Source of the DNA: an uncultured Rickettsiaceae bacterium
GTDB taxonomy: Bacteria > Pseudomonadota > Alphaproteobacteria > Rickettsiales > Rickettsiaceae
Assembly: GCA_905479885.1 (NCBI GenBank)
Contig: CAJQOE010000043.1
Span: forward strand, 1-15,764
Reading direction: 5' to 3'
Length of the DNA stretch: 15,764 nt
A model generated the notes under the pieces. The model was not told where the DNA came from. It made no database searches and was given only the letters and a program-made list of their open reading frames with translations. Shown one piece after another: positions 7,167-13,250 of this stretch. The stretch's first letter is position 1, and every line of letters starts with the position of its first letter. A program made the translations under genes and the position numbers.

Positions 7167-7679
7167 TTAAAATCTATACCCATAACGAATGCCTATATCG
7201 GTTAGACCTGGGTTAGGTTTGCTAATGTCAGCACTAGACATATGGTCAATTATAATTGTTAGAGATTGAGTTGTATCAAATCTAAAGCCAGCTGACAAAG
7301 ACTCTCTGAATAAGATATTAGAGCCAAGGGCGCGTTTTTTAGCTGTTTTTTTACGTTCTGCATTGTTGATAGAGGCGCCAAGCGAAGCTTCTATTAGAAA
7401 ATTTTCTCCTAAATCAAATTGCCAAGTAAGTCCGGTATAAATATTACTAGTATAGCCTTTATTATTGATGCTAGCACCAATATGTGGGAATGCTCTGAGG
7501 AAATTTTGTGTTTTGTCTGACATGTATTCTAGGATAATATTCTGCCCTTTTTCATGGCGATGCTTAAACTTTTTATCAAAATCATGCTGCATTATGCCGA
7601 TTTTAATTTCTTGTGCATTGGCTGTTGTGATTAAAAAAATTAAAGAAAATAGTTGGATTAGGCAAAATATATGACGCAT
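7167..7679 (-). CDS. PagL-like acyloxyacyl hydrolase family outer-membrane protein (lipid A 3-O-deacylase-like)
   Basis: PagL enzymes are small outer-membrane beta-barrels that remove the 3-position acyl chain of lipid A. The 170-residue product has a signal peptide (MRHIFCLIQLFSLIFLITTA, cleavage near ANA) and a barrel-like body of alternating strands. The C-terminal segment IDHMSSADISKPNPGLTDIG with the last strand IRYGYRF matches the family block HxSN...NPG. His146 and Ser148 occupy the catalytic His-Ser positions. The following Asn is Ser149, and the catalytic Glu position (12 residues after the Ser in Pseudomonas PagL) is Thr160. The fold is clear, but deacylase activity is doubtful or uses another acid. 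A good Shine-Dalgarno, AAGGAG, lies in the last codons of rlmE, 6 bases upstream, so it is coupled to that operon. Confidence 0.8.
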   Translation of the reverse strand: MRHIFCLIQLFSLIFLITTANAQEIKIGIMQHDFDKKFKHRHEKGQNIILEYMSDKTQNFLRAFPHIGASINNKGYTSNIYTGLTWQFDLGENFLIEASLGASINNAERKKTAKKRALGSNILFRESLSAGFRFDTTQSLTIIIDHMSSADISKPNPGLTDIGIRYGYRF

Positions 7680-7685
7680 GATTAT

Positions 7686-8372
7686 CTACTCCTTTTTATC
7701 TAAAGCGATTAGGTAAAATTCACTTGATTCTTTACGGCTTGAATCGGGTTTGAAGTGCTTTACCTTCTTAAAATTTTGTTTTGCTATGGTTAGTAAATTT
7801 GTCTCAGCTCCGCCGCGAAATATTTTCGCTACGAAGTGCCCACCAGGTTTTAAAATTGTTAGGGCAAAAAGCAAAGCATTTTCACATAAATCCAGGATGC
7901 GTAAATGGTCAGTTTGGCTGTGGCCCGTAGTATTAGAAGCCATATCACTAAGGACTATATCAGCTAATTGACCATCTAATGTATTTACAATTAGGTCTTT
8001 TGCGTCATCATCAAAAAAGTCTTTTACAAAAGAGGTTACCCCAGCTATGCCTTCAATAGGTAATAAATCTATAGCCACCAGTTTGTTCTTGGCTGAAGCT
8101 GTATCTGATTTAATAATTTTTGCTGCTACCTGGCTCCATCCGCCTGGAGCTGCGCCTAAATCTATGACATTATCACCTGCATTTAATATATGAAATTTAT
8201 CATTGATTTCTATTAATTTATAAGCGGCACGTGATTTATAGCCATCAAGCTTTGCTTTGGCGACAAAAGGATCATTTAATTGCCTTTTTAGCCACCTTGT
8301 AGAAGAGGTTTTTCTACGCTTGGCTGTTTTGACTTCTGTAAATTTTCCACGATATCCAGTTGAAGAAGACAT
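7686..8372 (-). CDS. rlmE: 23S rRNA (uridine-2'-O)-methyltransferase RlmE (FtsJ/RrmJ)
   Basis: RlmE uses S-adenosylmethionine to methylate the 2'-OH of U2552 in the A-loop of 23S rRNA on the large subunit. The 228 residues carry the SAM-binding motif VIDLGAAPGGWSQVAAK (about residues 69-85) and the K-D-K-E catalytic tetrad: Lys52 in SRAAYKLIEI, Asp143 in LSDMASNTTGHSQTDHLR, Lys183 in FVAKIFRGG and Glu218 in SSEFYLIAL. An N-terminal basic extension (about residues 7-32) is longer than in E. coli and resembles other alphaproteobacterial forms. The gene starts 3 bases after the nusB stop, so the two are almost certainly translated from one mRNA. The pairing of rRNA antitermination and rRNA modification is functionally sensible. 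Confidence 0.96.
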   Translation of the reverse strand: MSSSTGYRGKFTEVKTAKRRKTSSTRWLKRQLNDPFVAKAKLDGYKSRAAYKLIEINDKFHILNAGDNVIDLGAAPGGWSQVAAKIIKSDTASAKNKLVAIDLLPIEGIAGVTSFVKDFFDDDAKDLIVNTLDGQLADIVLSDMASNTTGHSQTDHLRILDLCENALLFALTILKPGGHFVAKIFRGGAETNLLTIAKQNFKKVKHFKPDSSRKESSEFYLIALDKKE

Positions 8373-8375
8373 AAA

Positions 8376-8852
8376 TTACCTATTAGTTGCAGCGTAATTA
8401 TCAAGTACTGAATTTACAAAGCCAACTTCACCTTCATCTAGCATATCACCTGCAATATCTGTGTATTCATTAAGAATGACTTTGCTAGGCGTTTCTGGGA
8501 AATATTTTATTTCACAAATAGCAACGCGCAAAGTGGCAGATAATAATTTGGGCAAGCTATCTAGCGTCCATTCTTTTGTTAGATGTTGTTGAATTATTGC
8601 ATCAATTTCTGCTAGATGCTCGTGCGTGATATTGACTAGCTCGCTTAGATAATTATAGCTTGGGCGTAATTTTAACTTACTGTTTTTCTCTAGTTCATAA
8701 TCATTTTTTATATCATTATCTTTATAAAAATCAATTATTCTAAGTAGTATAGTTTCGATATCAGAGTTGTTATTTTCGTTCTCAAATTGATATAATGCCT
8801 GAATAGCTGCAATGCGTGCGATTGATTTAGTATTCAGTTGAGCTTTAGCCAT
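8376..8852 (-). CDS. nusB: Transcription antitermination factor NusB
   Basis: NusB is an all-helical RNA-binding protein that with NusE (S10) recognises boxA in rRNA leaders and allows complete rRNA transcription. The 158-residue protein opens KSIARIAAIQALYQFE, the conserved first helix. The diagnostic C-terminal half follows: LLSATLRVAICEIKYFPETP, then KVILNEYTDIA and GFVNSVLDNYA. An insertion of about 15-20 residues (about residues 45-65) makes it slightly longer than E. coli NusB (139). ATG 8852 has no clear Shine-Dalgarno. A 9-bp inverted repeat lies just upstream. It is the first gene of the - strand operon nusB-rlmE-pagL. Confidence 0.95.
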   Translation of the reverse strand: MAKAQLNTKSIARIAAIQALYQFENENNNSDIETILLRIIDFYKDNDIKNDYELEKNSKLKLRPSYNYLSELVNITHEHLAEIDAIIQQHLTKEWTLDSLPKLLSATLRVAICEIKYFPETPSKVILNEYTDIAGDMLDEGEVGFVNSVLDNYAATNR

Positions 8853-8862
8853 TGATTAATGA

Positions 8863-8896
8863 TTTGTTAGATTAAATAGGGGGTGAGTCTAACAAA
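8863..8896 (-). promoter_or_regulatory. 9-bp inverted repeat in the nusB leader
   Basis: TTTGTTAGA (8863-8871) pairs perfectly with TCTAACAAA (8888-8896) around a 16-base centre containing a run of five G on the + strand. It ends 10 bases before the nusB start codon and lies downstream of the candidate nusB promoter, so it would be a stem-loop in the 5' leader of nusB mRNA, or a DNA operator. It is not a terminator in either direction: on the + strand it is followed by A's, and on the - strand the T-run is upstream of the stem. Role unknown. Confidence 0.4.
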
Positions 8897-8916
8897 AAAA
8901 AACTAGTACGTAAATA

Positions 8917-8946
8917 ATAATAACATCGTCTGGCTAGATAGTTCAA
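8917..8946 (-). promoter_or_regulatory. Candidate sigma-70 promoter for nusB-rlmE-pagL
   Basis: Read on the - strand: TTGAAC (8946-8941) as -35, an 18-base spacer, and TATTAT (8922-8917) as -10. Matches to consensus are 4/6 and 5/6. Transcription would start near 8910, leaving a leader of about 58 bases that contains the inverted repeat. The base composition is AT-rich, so chance matches are common. Confidence 0.45.
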
Positions 8947-8975
8947 TAAGAATTGAGTATTGCTGTATTTTTCAG

Positions 8976-9003
8976 TTGTAATTTTTTTGTCAAATGGTAT
9001 AAA
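8976..9003 (+). promoter_or_regulatory. Candidate sigma-70 promoter for bamA-skp
   Basis: TTGTAA (8976-8981) as -35, a 16-base spacer, and TATAAA (8998-9003) as -10, matching consensus 4/6 and 5/6. A start near 9010 would give a leader of about 42 bases before the bamA GTG, with the AAGAGG ribosome site at 9039-9044. It is the best -10/-35 pair in the divergent intergenic region on this strand. Confidence 0.5.
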
Positions 9004-9051
9004 AATCTAGTTATTTTAGTTTCTATATATTTATTTTAAAGAGGTCTTCTT

Positions 9052-11337
9052 GTGAACAGGATTTTGAGAACAGTATTTTTCTTTATGGTGATGGCTGTTT
9101 CATCATCTGCAATGGCAGAAGTAATTAAGCAAATAAGCGTGCATGGCAACCAACGTGTTGAGAAGTCAACGATTATTGAATATTTGGGCATTAAAGCGGG
9201 TGACAAATATAATCCAGAATCTAAAGACAAGGCAATAAAAGGTCTTTACGCGACGTCGCTTTTTGAAACTATTAATATAGATTTTCATCAAGGAAATTTA
9301 AATGTTAAGGTGCAGGAAACTCCGTTTATTAGTAAAGTGGTTTTTACTGGGAATTATAAAGTTAAAACAAATTTATTAGCAAACGAAATATACACAGCCC
9401 CAGGGGAAAGTTTAAGAAAAGCTAAGCTGCGTACTGATGTAGAAAAAATAAAAGAAATCTATAAAAGATCTGGTAGATTCTCAGTGCATGTCAAATCTAA
9501 AATTGAGACACAGGAAAATAATAGAGTTAAGGTTATCTTTGAAATAGAAGAAGGGCCTAAAACTGGTGTGAATCAAATATATTTTGTAGGTAACGACAAT
9601 TATAAAGATTCAGAATTAAGATCCATTATTATGACAAAAGAGTCAAGATGGTTCAGGTTCCTGGAAACTAATGATACATATGATCCAGATCGTATTGAGT
9701 TTGATAAGCATTTGCTAGCACAATTCTATAATTCTGTTGGTTTTGCTGACTTTTTAGTTATCTCAGTTACAGCTGATTTATTACCAACAAAAGAAGGGTT
9801 TGCTATTACTTACTCTATTGAAGAAGGTGAAAAATATAAGTTTGGTAAAATTAGTTTAAATAACAAATTAGCTAGCATTGACGATAAAGAAGTTTGGAAA
9901 TTTATTGAAAAAAAAGAAGGGCAAACTTTTAATCTAGGATCTATGCAACGTATGTCGGATAAGATTGCTGACTATCTTGCTAGTAAAGGCTATCCTCAGG
10001 TTGATGTGCGACCTAATATTGTTCCCAACAGAGCAACTGGTCTTGTAGATGTAACTATAGTTGTAGATCAGGCTGACAAAATCTTTATCAATAAAATCAA
10101 TATTGAAGGGAATTTAAAAACTGAAGATCATGTTATTAGACGCCAGTTGAAAATTTCAGAAGGCGATGTTTATAATCGTGGTAAAATAGAGAGAGGCGAA
10201 AAAAACATTCGTAATTTATATTATTTTGGTAATTTTTCTCTGAAAATGGCTCCTACTGATAAGCCGGATCGCTATAATGTAAATATTGACGTTGAAGAGA
10301 AATCTACTTCATCTATTGGTTTTGACCTAGGTTATAATACAACTGGTGGTCCGTTTGGTAGAATTTCGTTCTTGGAAAGGAACCTAGTAGGTACCGGCAA
10401 GTATCTAAGCGCTGGTATTCAAGTTGGTAAAAAAAGCATATATTATTATGGTGGTTTGACCGATCCGAACTTCTTAGATAAAGACTTGTCGCTTGGTGGT
10501 AATGTCTTTAGAAGCGAAAACGGTAGTGGAAGTGGTTTTGGAAATGGTGAACAAAATTATTCGCTAAAGTCAACAGGAGCAAAAGTTTCGCTTGGTTATG
10601 ATATAACTGATGATTTATCGCATGATATTGATTATTTAATTAAACGTGATGTTTTAAAGGCCCCAGCTAGTTCTGCTTCTATATTTATTCAAGAGCAAAT
10701 GGGAAAATTTACTACATCTTCTATTAGCCATAGTTTAACCTATGATATGACAGATAGTAGAGTGTTACCTAAAAATGGTTATTTAGTTTCTGGTACACAG
10801 GAATTTGCTGGCCTTGGTGGTAATACCAAATACCTAAAGCATGAGCTTGATGGTAAATACTTTAAGTCTTTTGTAGAAAATAAATATACTGTACAGTTAT
10901 CAGCTGCAGCTGGTCATATTAAAGGGGTTAGAGGTAAGAAGGTTAGAATTTCTGATCGATTTAATCTTGGTGACTATACTTTAAGAGGTTTTGCTAACGC
11001 TGGTATAGGCCCTAGAGATAAGGCAACTGATGAAGGTTTGGGTGGTCAGAAATATTACACTATATCTTCTGAGCTTAGTTTTCCAGTAGGTTTGCCAGAG
11101 GAATTTAATGTAACTGGTTCAGTTTTTGCAGATGCTGGTTCTTTATGGGATGCTGATTCTAAAGCCTCAAGTGCTAGAGGTTTTCATAATGACAAATCTT
11201 TGAGAGCTTCGGTTGGTTTCGGTGTATTATGGATTACAAAAATTGCACCAATTAGACTTGATTGGGGATTCCCGATTAAGAAGAAAAAATATGATGAAAC
11301 CCAGGCATTCCATATTAAATTTACAACTAGTTTGTAA
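9052..11337 (+). CDS. bamA: Outer-membrane protein assembly factor BamA (Omp85)
   Basis: BamA is the essential outer-membrane barrel that folds and inserts other beta-barrel proteins. The start is GTG 9052 with AAGAGG (9039-9044) upstream. The signal peptide is MNRILRTVFFFMVMAV followed by SSSAMA, with cleavage before EVIKQISVHG. Five POTRA repeats fill roughly residues 24-420; recognisable openings include IKQISVHGNQRV, ISKVVFTGNYKV, VNQIYFVGNDNYKD and INKINIEGNLKTED. The C-terminal barrel (about residue 425 onward) contains FLERNLVGTGKYLS and the conserved loop-6 motif TLRGFANAGIGPRD. At 761 residues it is full length. The final residue is Leu rather than the aromatic residue usual for barrel proteins. 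skp follows after 35 bases. Confidence 0.97.
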   Translation: MNRILRTVFFFMVMAVSSSAMAEVIKQISVHGNQRVEKSTIIEYLGIKAGDKYNPESKDKAIKGLYATSLFETINIDFHQGNLNVKVQETPFISKVVFTGNYKVKTNLLANEIYTAPGESLRKAKLRTDVEKIKEIYKRSGRFSVHVKSKIETQENNRVKVIFEIEEGPKTGVNQIYFVGNDNYKDSELRSIIMTKESRWFRFLETNDTYDPDRIEFDKHLLAQFYNSVGFADFLVISVTADLLPTKEGFAITYSIEEGEKYKFGKISLNNKLASIDDKEVWKFIEKKEGQTFNLGSMQRMSDKIADYLASKGYPQVDVRPNIVPNRATGLVDVTIVVDQADKIFINKINIEGNLKTEDHVIRRQLKISEGDVYNRGKIERGEKNIRNLYYFGNFSLKMAPTDKPDRYNVNIDVEEKSTSSIGFDLGYNTTGGPFGRISFLERNLVGTGKYLSAGIQVGKKSIYYYGGLTDPNFLDKDLSLGGNVFRSENGSGSGFGNGEQNYSLKSTGAKVSLGYDITDDLSHDIDYLIKRDVLKAPASSASIFIQEQMGKFTTSSISHSLTYDMTDSRVLPKNGYLVSGTQEFAGLGGNTKYLKHELDGKYFKSFVENKYTVQLSAAAGHIKGVRGKKVRISDRFNLGDYTLRGFANAGIGPRDKATDEGLGGQKYYTISSELSFPVGLPEEFNVTGSVFADAGSLWDADSKASSARGFHNDKSLRASVGFGVLWITKIAPIRLDWGFPIKKKKYDETQAFHIKFTTSL

Positions 11338-11372
11338 TTTGAGATATAAGAGTGTAATTTCAGGAGCATTAG

Positions 11373-11942
11373 ATGAGACGAATTATGCACTTAATACGTA
11401 ATATATTTTTGCTCACATTTTTTCTTCCAGCTGTAGCTTTTGCTGATGATAAATTCATTGCAAAAGCTGCAGTTGTTGACGTTGAGTCGATATTAGAACA
11501 TTCACTTGCTATTGCTGAGATTAAAAAATCTATTAATATTATTAGCGATCGTATACAGGGAGAGTTGTCCGCCAAGGAAAGTGATTTAAAAATTATTGAA
11601 GCTGAACTAATTCAAAAGCAAGGAACTTTAAGCGAAGAAGAATTTAATAGCATGGTGGCCGCTTTTAACAAGAAAGTAAGCGCTACTCAACAAGAGATGC
11701 AATATAGAAAAAGCGCCTTGGAGCAGGCTCATAGCGCAGCTTTAGCAGAAGTTTACCAAAACACTACAGTCGTGATTAGCGAGCTTTCCAAGAAGTATGG
11801 TTTTAATATAGTGTTTCCAAGCGCACAAGTATTGTTTATAGAGAATGATTTAAATATTACTTTAGAAGTGATTACTCTCTTAAATGAACGTCTCAAGACT
11901 GTTGAAGTAAAGTATAATGTGGAAGCTGCTAATCAGCAATAA
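11373..11942 (+). CDS. skp: Periplasmic chaperone Skp/OmpH family protein
   Basis: Skp is a trimeric periplasmic chaperone that carries unfolded outer-membrane proteins to BamA. The product has 189 residues. ATG 11373 follows AGGAG at about 11361-11365. The signal peptide begins MRRIMHLIRNIFLLTFFLPA and ends near VAFA. The mature start is FIAKAAVVDVESILEHS, a typical OmpH opening strand and helix. Residues about 55-135 form a long charged coiled coil rich in Lys, Glu and Gln, the tentacle helices. The closing segment YGFNIVFPSAQVLFIEN with DLNITLEVITLLNERL matches the family's C-terminal body domain. Its place right after bamA is the conserved arrangement. No lpxD follows, unlike many proteobacteria. 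Confidence 0.9.
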   Translation: MRRIMHLIRNIFLLTFFLPAVAFADDKFIAKAAVVDVESILEHSLAIAEIKKSINIISDRIQGELSAKESDLKIIEAELIQKQGTLSEEEFNSMVAAFNKKVSATQQEMQYRKSALEQAHSAALAEVYQNTTVVISELSKKYGFNIVFPSAQVLFIENDLNITLEVITLLNERLKTVEVKYNVEAANQQ

Positions 11943-12058
11943 GAGTTTACTATAAATTCTTTACGGCACTGTTTGTAATATAGCCCTGTTTTATCCAAAT
12001 TTTAAGGACATTGAAAAAGAAGATGCTCTCTCGCAATAACCATTGCTTTCTTTTGTAG

Positions 12059-12086
12059 TATTGGTTAAAATAAGCCAATAATTTTT
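12059..12086 (+). terminator. Weak intrinsic terminator candidate downstream of skp
   Basis: TATTGGTT (12059-12066) can pair with AGCCAATA (12073-12080) through one G-U pair around a 6-base loop, followed by ATTTTT. It lies 117 bases after the skp stop and just before the TTAACA repeats. The stem is AT-rich, so it may only partly stop the bamA-skp transcript. The 11943-12058 stretch before it has no convincing gene. Confidence 0.3.
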
Positions 12087-12108
12087 AACATTAACATTAA
12101 CATTAACA
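12085..12108 (+). repeat. Four perfect tandem copies of TTAACA ending on the start codon
   Basis: TTAACA is repeated four times in 24 bases. The last A of the fourth copy is the A of the ATG of the following gene. No Shine-Dalgarno is present in the preceding 30 bases, so the repeat occupies the whole ribosome-binding region. A 6-base unit would not change the frame, but copy-number slippage would change the distance between upstream signals and the start codon. Confidence 0.85.
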
Positions 12109-12761
12109 TGAAAAGAAAAAATAGTTTAGAGGAAATAAGTACCAAAAGACAAAAAGTTGCGCCAGTTAAAGGAGTAGAGGCGGAAATAGAAGAAATGGAA
12201 GCTGACTTTCCTGACCTTAGTGCAAGGATAGCTGCTTTATCTCCTGCGCTAGAGCTGGCAGTTAGAGCTGGCGATGCAGTTCAAGTATCGGCAATTATTC
12301 AAGAATATAATGACTATGTTGATGCTACATATAGTGATCATGTAGATTACGGTTTTACACCAAGTATATCAGTTGATTTAGAACATCTGGGAGTTTTGGC
12401 TAATAGAATGGGTTTTGATGAAATAGCTGATATACTGGGCTATGAAGATAATCAAGAGTCGGAAGATGATGAAGATACAAATACACGGTTTCCAGGACTT
12501 CCTGAAATAATTGAGAGTTTGTCTCCTGCATTAACTGCTGCCGTGGAATCTAATAATGCAGTTCAAGTAGCAGCAATTATTCAACAATATGATAACTATG
12601 TTTATATTACATATGGGGAGCATATTGTACCATCATATGTAGAACTGGCCTTAGGGCCTTTAGCAGTTTTAGCTCATGAGCGAGGGTTTCACGAAATATG
12701 CACCGTATTTCAATACGAAGACTGCCAACTTTCCGGCGCTGAACCTAGTTTTGAATTATAA
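12108..12761 (+). CDS. Unknown protein with two tandem ankyrin-like modules and a basic N-terminus
   Basis: The family of this 217-residue protein is not recognised. It contains a duplicated unit: copy 1 is residues 34-114, copy 2 residues 128-205. Both share the frame FPxL...LSPAL..AV....AVQV.AIIQ.Y..YV..TY..H...L..L.VLA...GF.EI....YED. The helix pairs (PALxxAV...AVQVxAIIQ and LxVLAxxxGFxEIxxxx) resemble degenerate ankyrin repeats. Between the copies is an acidic linker (QESEDDEDTN). The N-terminus MKRKNSLEEISTKRQK carries basic clusters; KRQK fits the simple nuclear-localisation pattern K-(K/R)-x-(K/R). No signal peptide or membrane helix is visible. The two copies remain close at DNA level: 12276-12320 and 12558-12602 agree at 40 of 45 bases. 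It is flanked by a transposase remnant. A host-directed effector is a reasonable guess but unproven. Confidence 0.75.
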   Translation: MKRKNSLEEISTKRQKVAPVKGVEAEIEEMEADFPDLSARIAALSPALELAVRAGDAVQVSAIIQEYNDYVDATYSDHVDYGFTPSISVDLEHLGVLANRMGFDEIADILGYEDNQESEDDEDTNTRFPGLPEIIESLSPALTAAVESNNAVQVAAIIQQYDNYVYITYGEHIVPSYVELALGPLAVLAHERGFHEICTVFQYEDCQLSGAEPSFEL

Positions 12762-12789
12762 TAATTAAATTATTTTAATTCCTGAGTAG

Positions 12790-13100
12790 TTTGGCTACAT
12801 TAAACAATGCTTTTTGGTTTTAGGAGCAGCGCAAGTAGTTACTTCTTGCGCTGCTCTGTATTTCTGCGAACAGTATCTAAAGGCAAAGGCTGGGCAAGTT
12901 GTTGTTATGAATAATGCGAGTTTTTATAAGCCTAAGAAAATCCAAGAATCAATATAATCTTTTGGAGTAAAATAATTTTATAGGTCTTAATTCTATTGAA
13001 AAATCTGAGCCAATAATAAAGCGAGGGATCAAAAGATAGAATTACCAAATTTGCTAGTTTATATGATGTTTTAAAACCGTGTTTTTTAGCAGCTAATTGA
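12790..13100 (+). pseudogene. Decayed IS630-type transposase, C-terminal remnant
   Basis: The + strand retains broken transposase homology in several frames. Codons 12826-12954 include ALYFCEQYLKAKAGQ and then VVVMNNASFYKPKKIQESI before TAA 12955; this corresponds to the IS630 block VVxMDNASFHK, with the catalytic Asp changed to Asn. Further on, shifted frames read GVK, LNSIEK (compare LNPIEK, which holds the catalytic Glu), ANNKARDQKI, and finally (13047-13100) KFASLYDVLKPCFLAAN followed by TGA, a typical IS630 C-terminus. In-frame stops and at least three frame changes rule out a working enzyme. The 5' half, including the first catalytic Asp, is missing; a stop at 12787-12789 bounds the visible homology. 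No terminal inverted repeats could be fixed. Recognition is from motif memory only. Confidence 0.72.
12824..12856. repeat. Strong 12-bp perfect inverted repeat
   Basis: GAGCAGCGCAAG (12824-12835) and CTTGCGCTGCTC (12845-12856) form a perfect 12-bp, G+C-rich stem with a 9-base loop, standing out in AT-rich surroundings. No T-run follows on either strand (next + bases are TGTATTTCTG), so it is not a standard terminator. It overlaps the left end of the transposase homology and may mark a rearrangement breakpoint, or be a small palindromic insertion or structured RNA. It could still act as a transcription stop for the gene upstream. Confidence 0.8.
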
Positions 13101-13250
13101 AGTTGATTTACTCTATGCAATTCATTAATTTAATGTATTTTACCTTCTTTACCTATGGCGGGAATTTCTGTTGTTTCTTTAGCAAGAGACGCTTCAGCAG
13201 CTCTGCGTTCGAAAGACTTAGGTATGCAAGATATAGGAAGTGAGGAACAA
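13101..13250. other. Intergenic stretch between the IS630 remnant and tRNA-Lys, no convincing gene
   Basis: The stretch is AT-rich up to about 13150 and more balanced after that. On the + strand a short frame from ATG 13155 to TGA 13254-13256 encodes 33 residues beginning MAGISVVSLARDASAALRSK. Its composition is protein-like, but it has no ribosome site and ends inside the tRNA gene, so it may be a remnant of a lost gene. No terminator for the tRNA was found here on the - strand. With 12762-12789, which holds only an AT palindrome (AATTAAA 12763-12769 / TTTAATT 12774-12780), this accounts for the non-coding part of 12762-13250. Confidence 0.35.

Noticed and set aside
8863..8905. Rho-independent terminator between nusB and bamA
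   Set aside because: The stem is followed by A's on the + strand, and the T-run on the - strand is upstream of the stem; the orientation is wrong for both.
9036..9230. 64-codon - strand frame
   Set aside because: It is antisense to the bamA signal-peptide and POTRA1 region and covers the bamA ribosome site.
11213..11401. 62-codon + strand frame between bamA and skp
   Set aside because: It overlaps the coding 3' end of bamA and the skp start in another frame and has no recognisable motif.
11970..12045. Short + strand frame reading NIALFYPNFKDIEKEDALSQ
   Set aside because: It has no start, no ribosome site and no recognised family; it could be a remnant but cannot be supported.
12932..13120. 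62-codon - strand frame starting at TTG
   Set aside because: It has no ribosome site, an in-frame stop four codons upstream and no ATG, and it lies antisense to the IS630 transposase remnant, which explains the coding-like signal.
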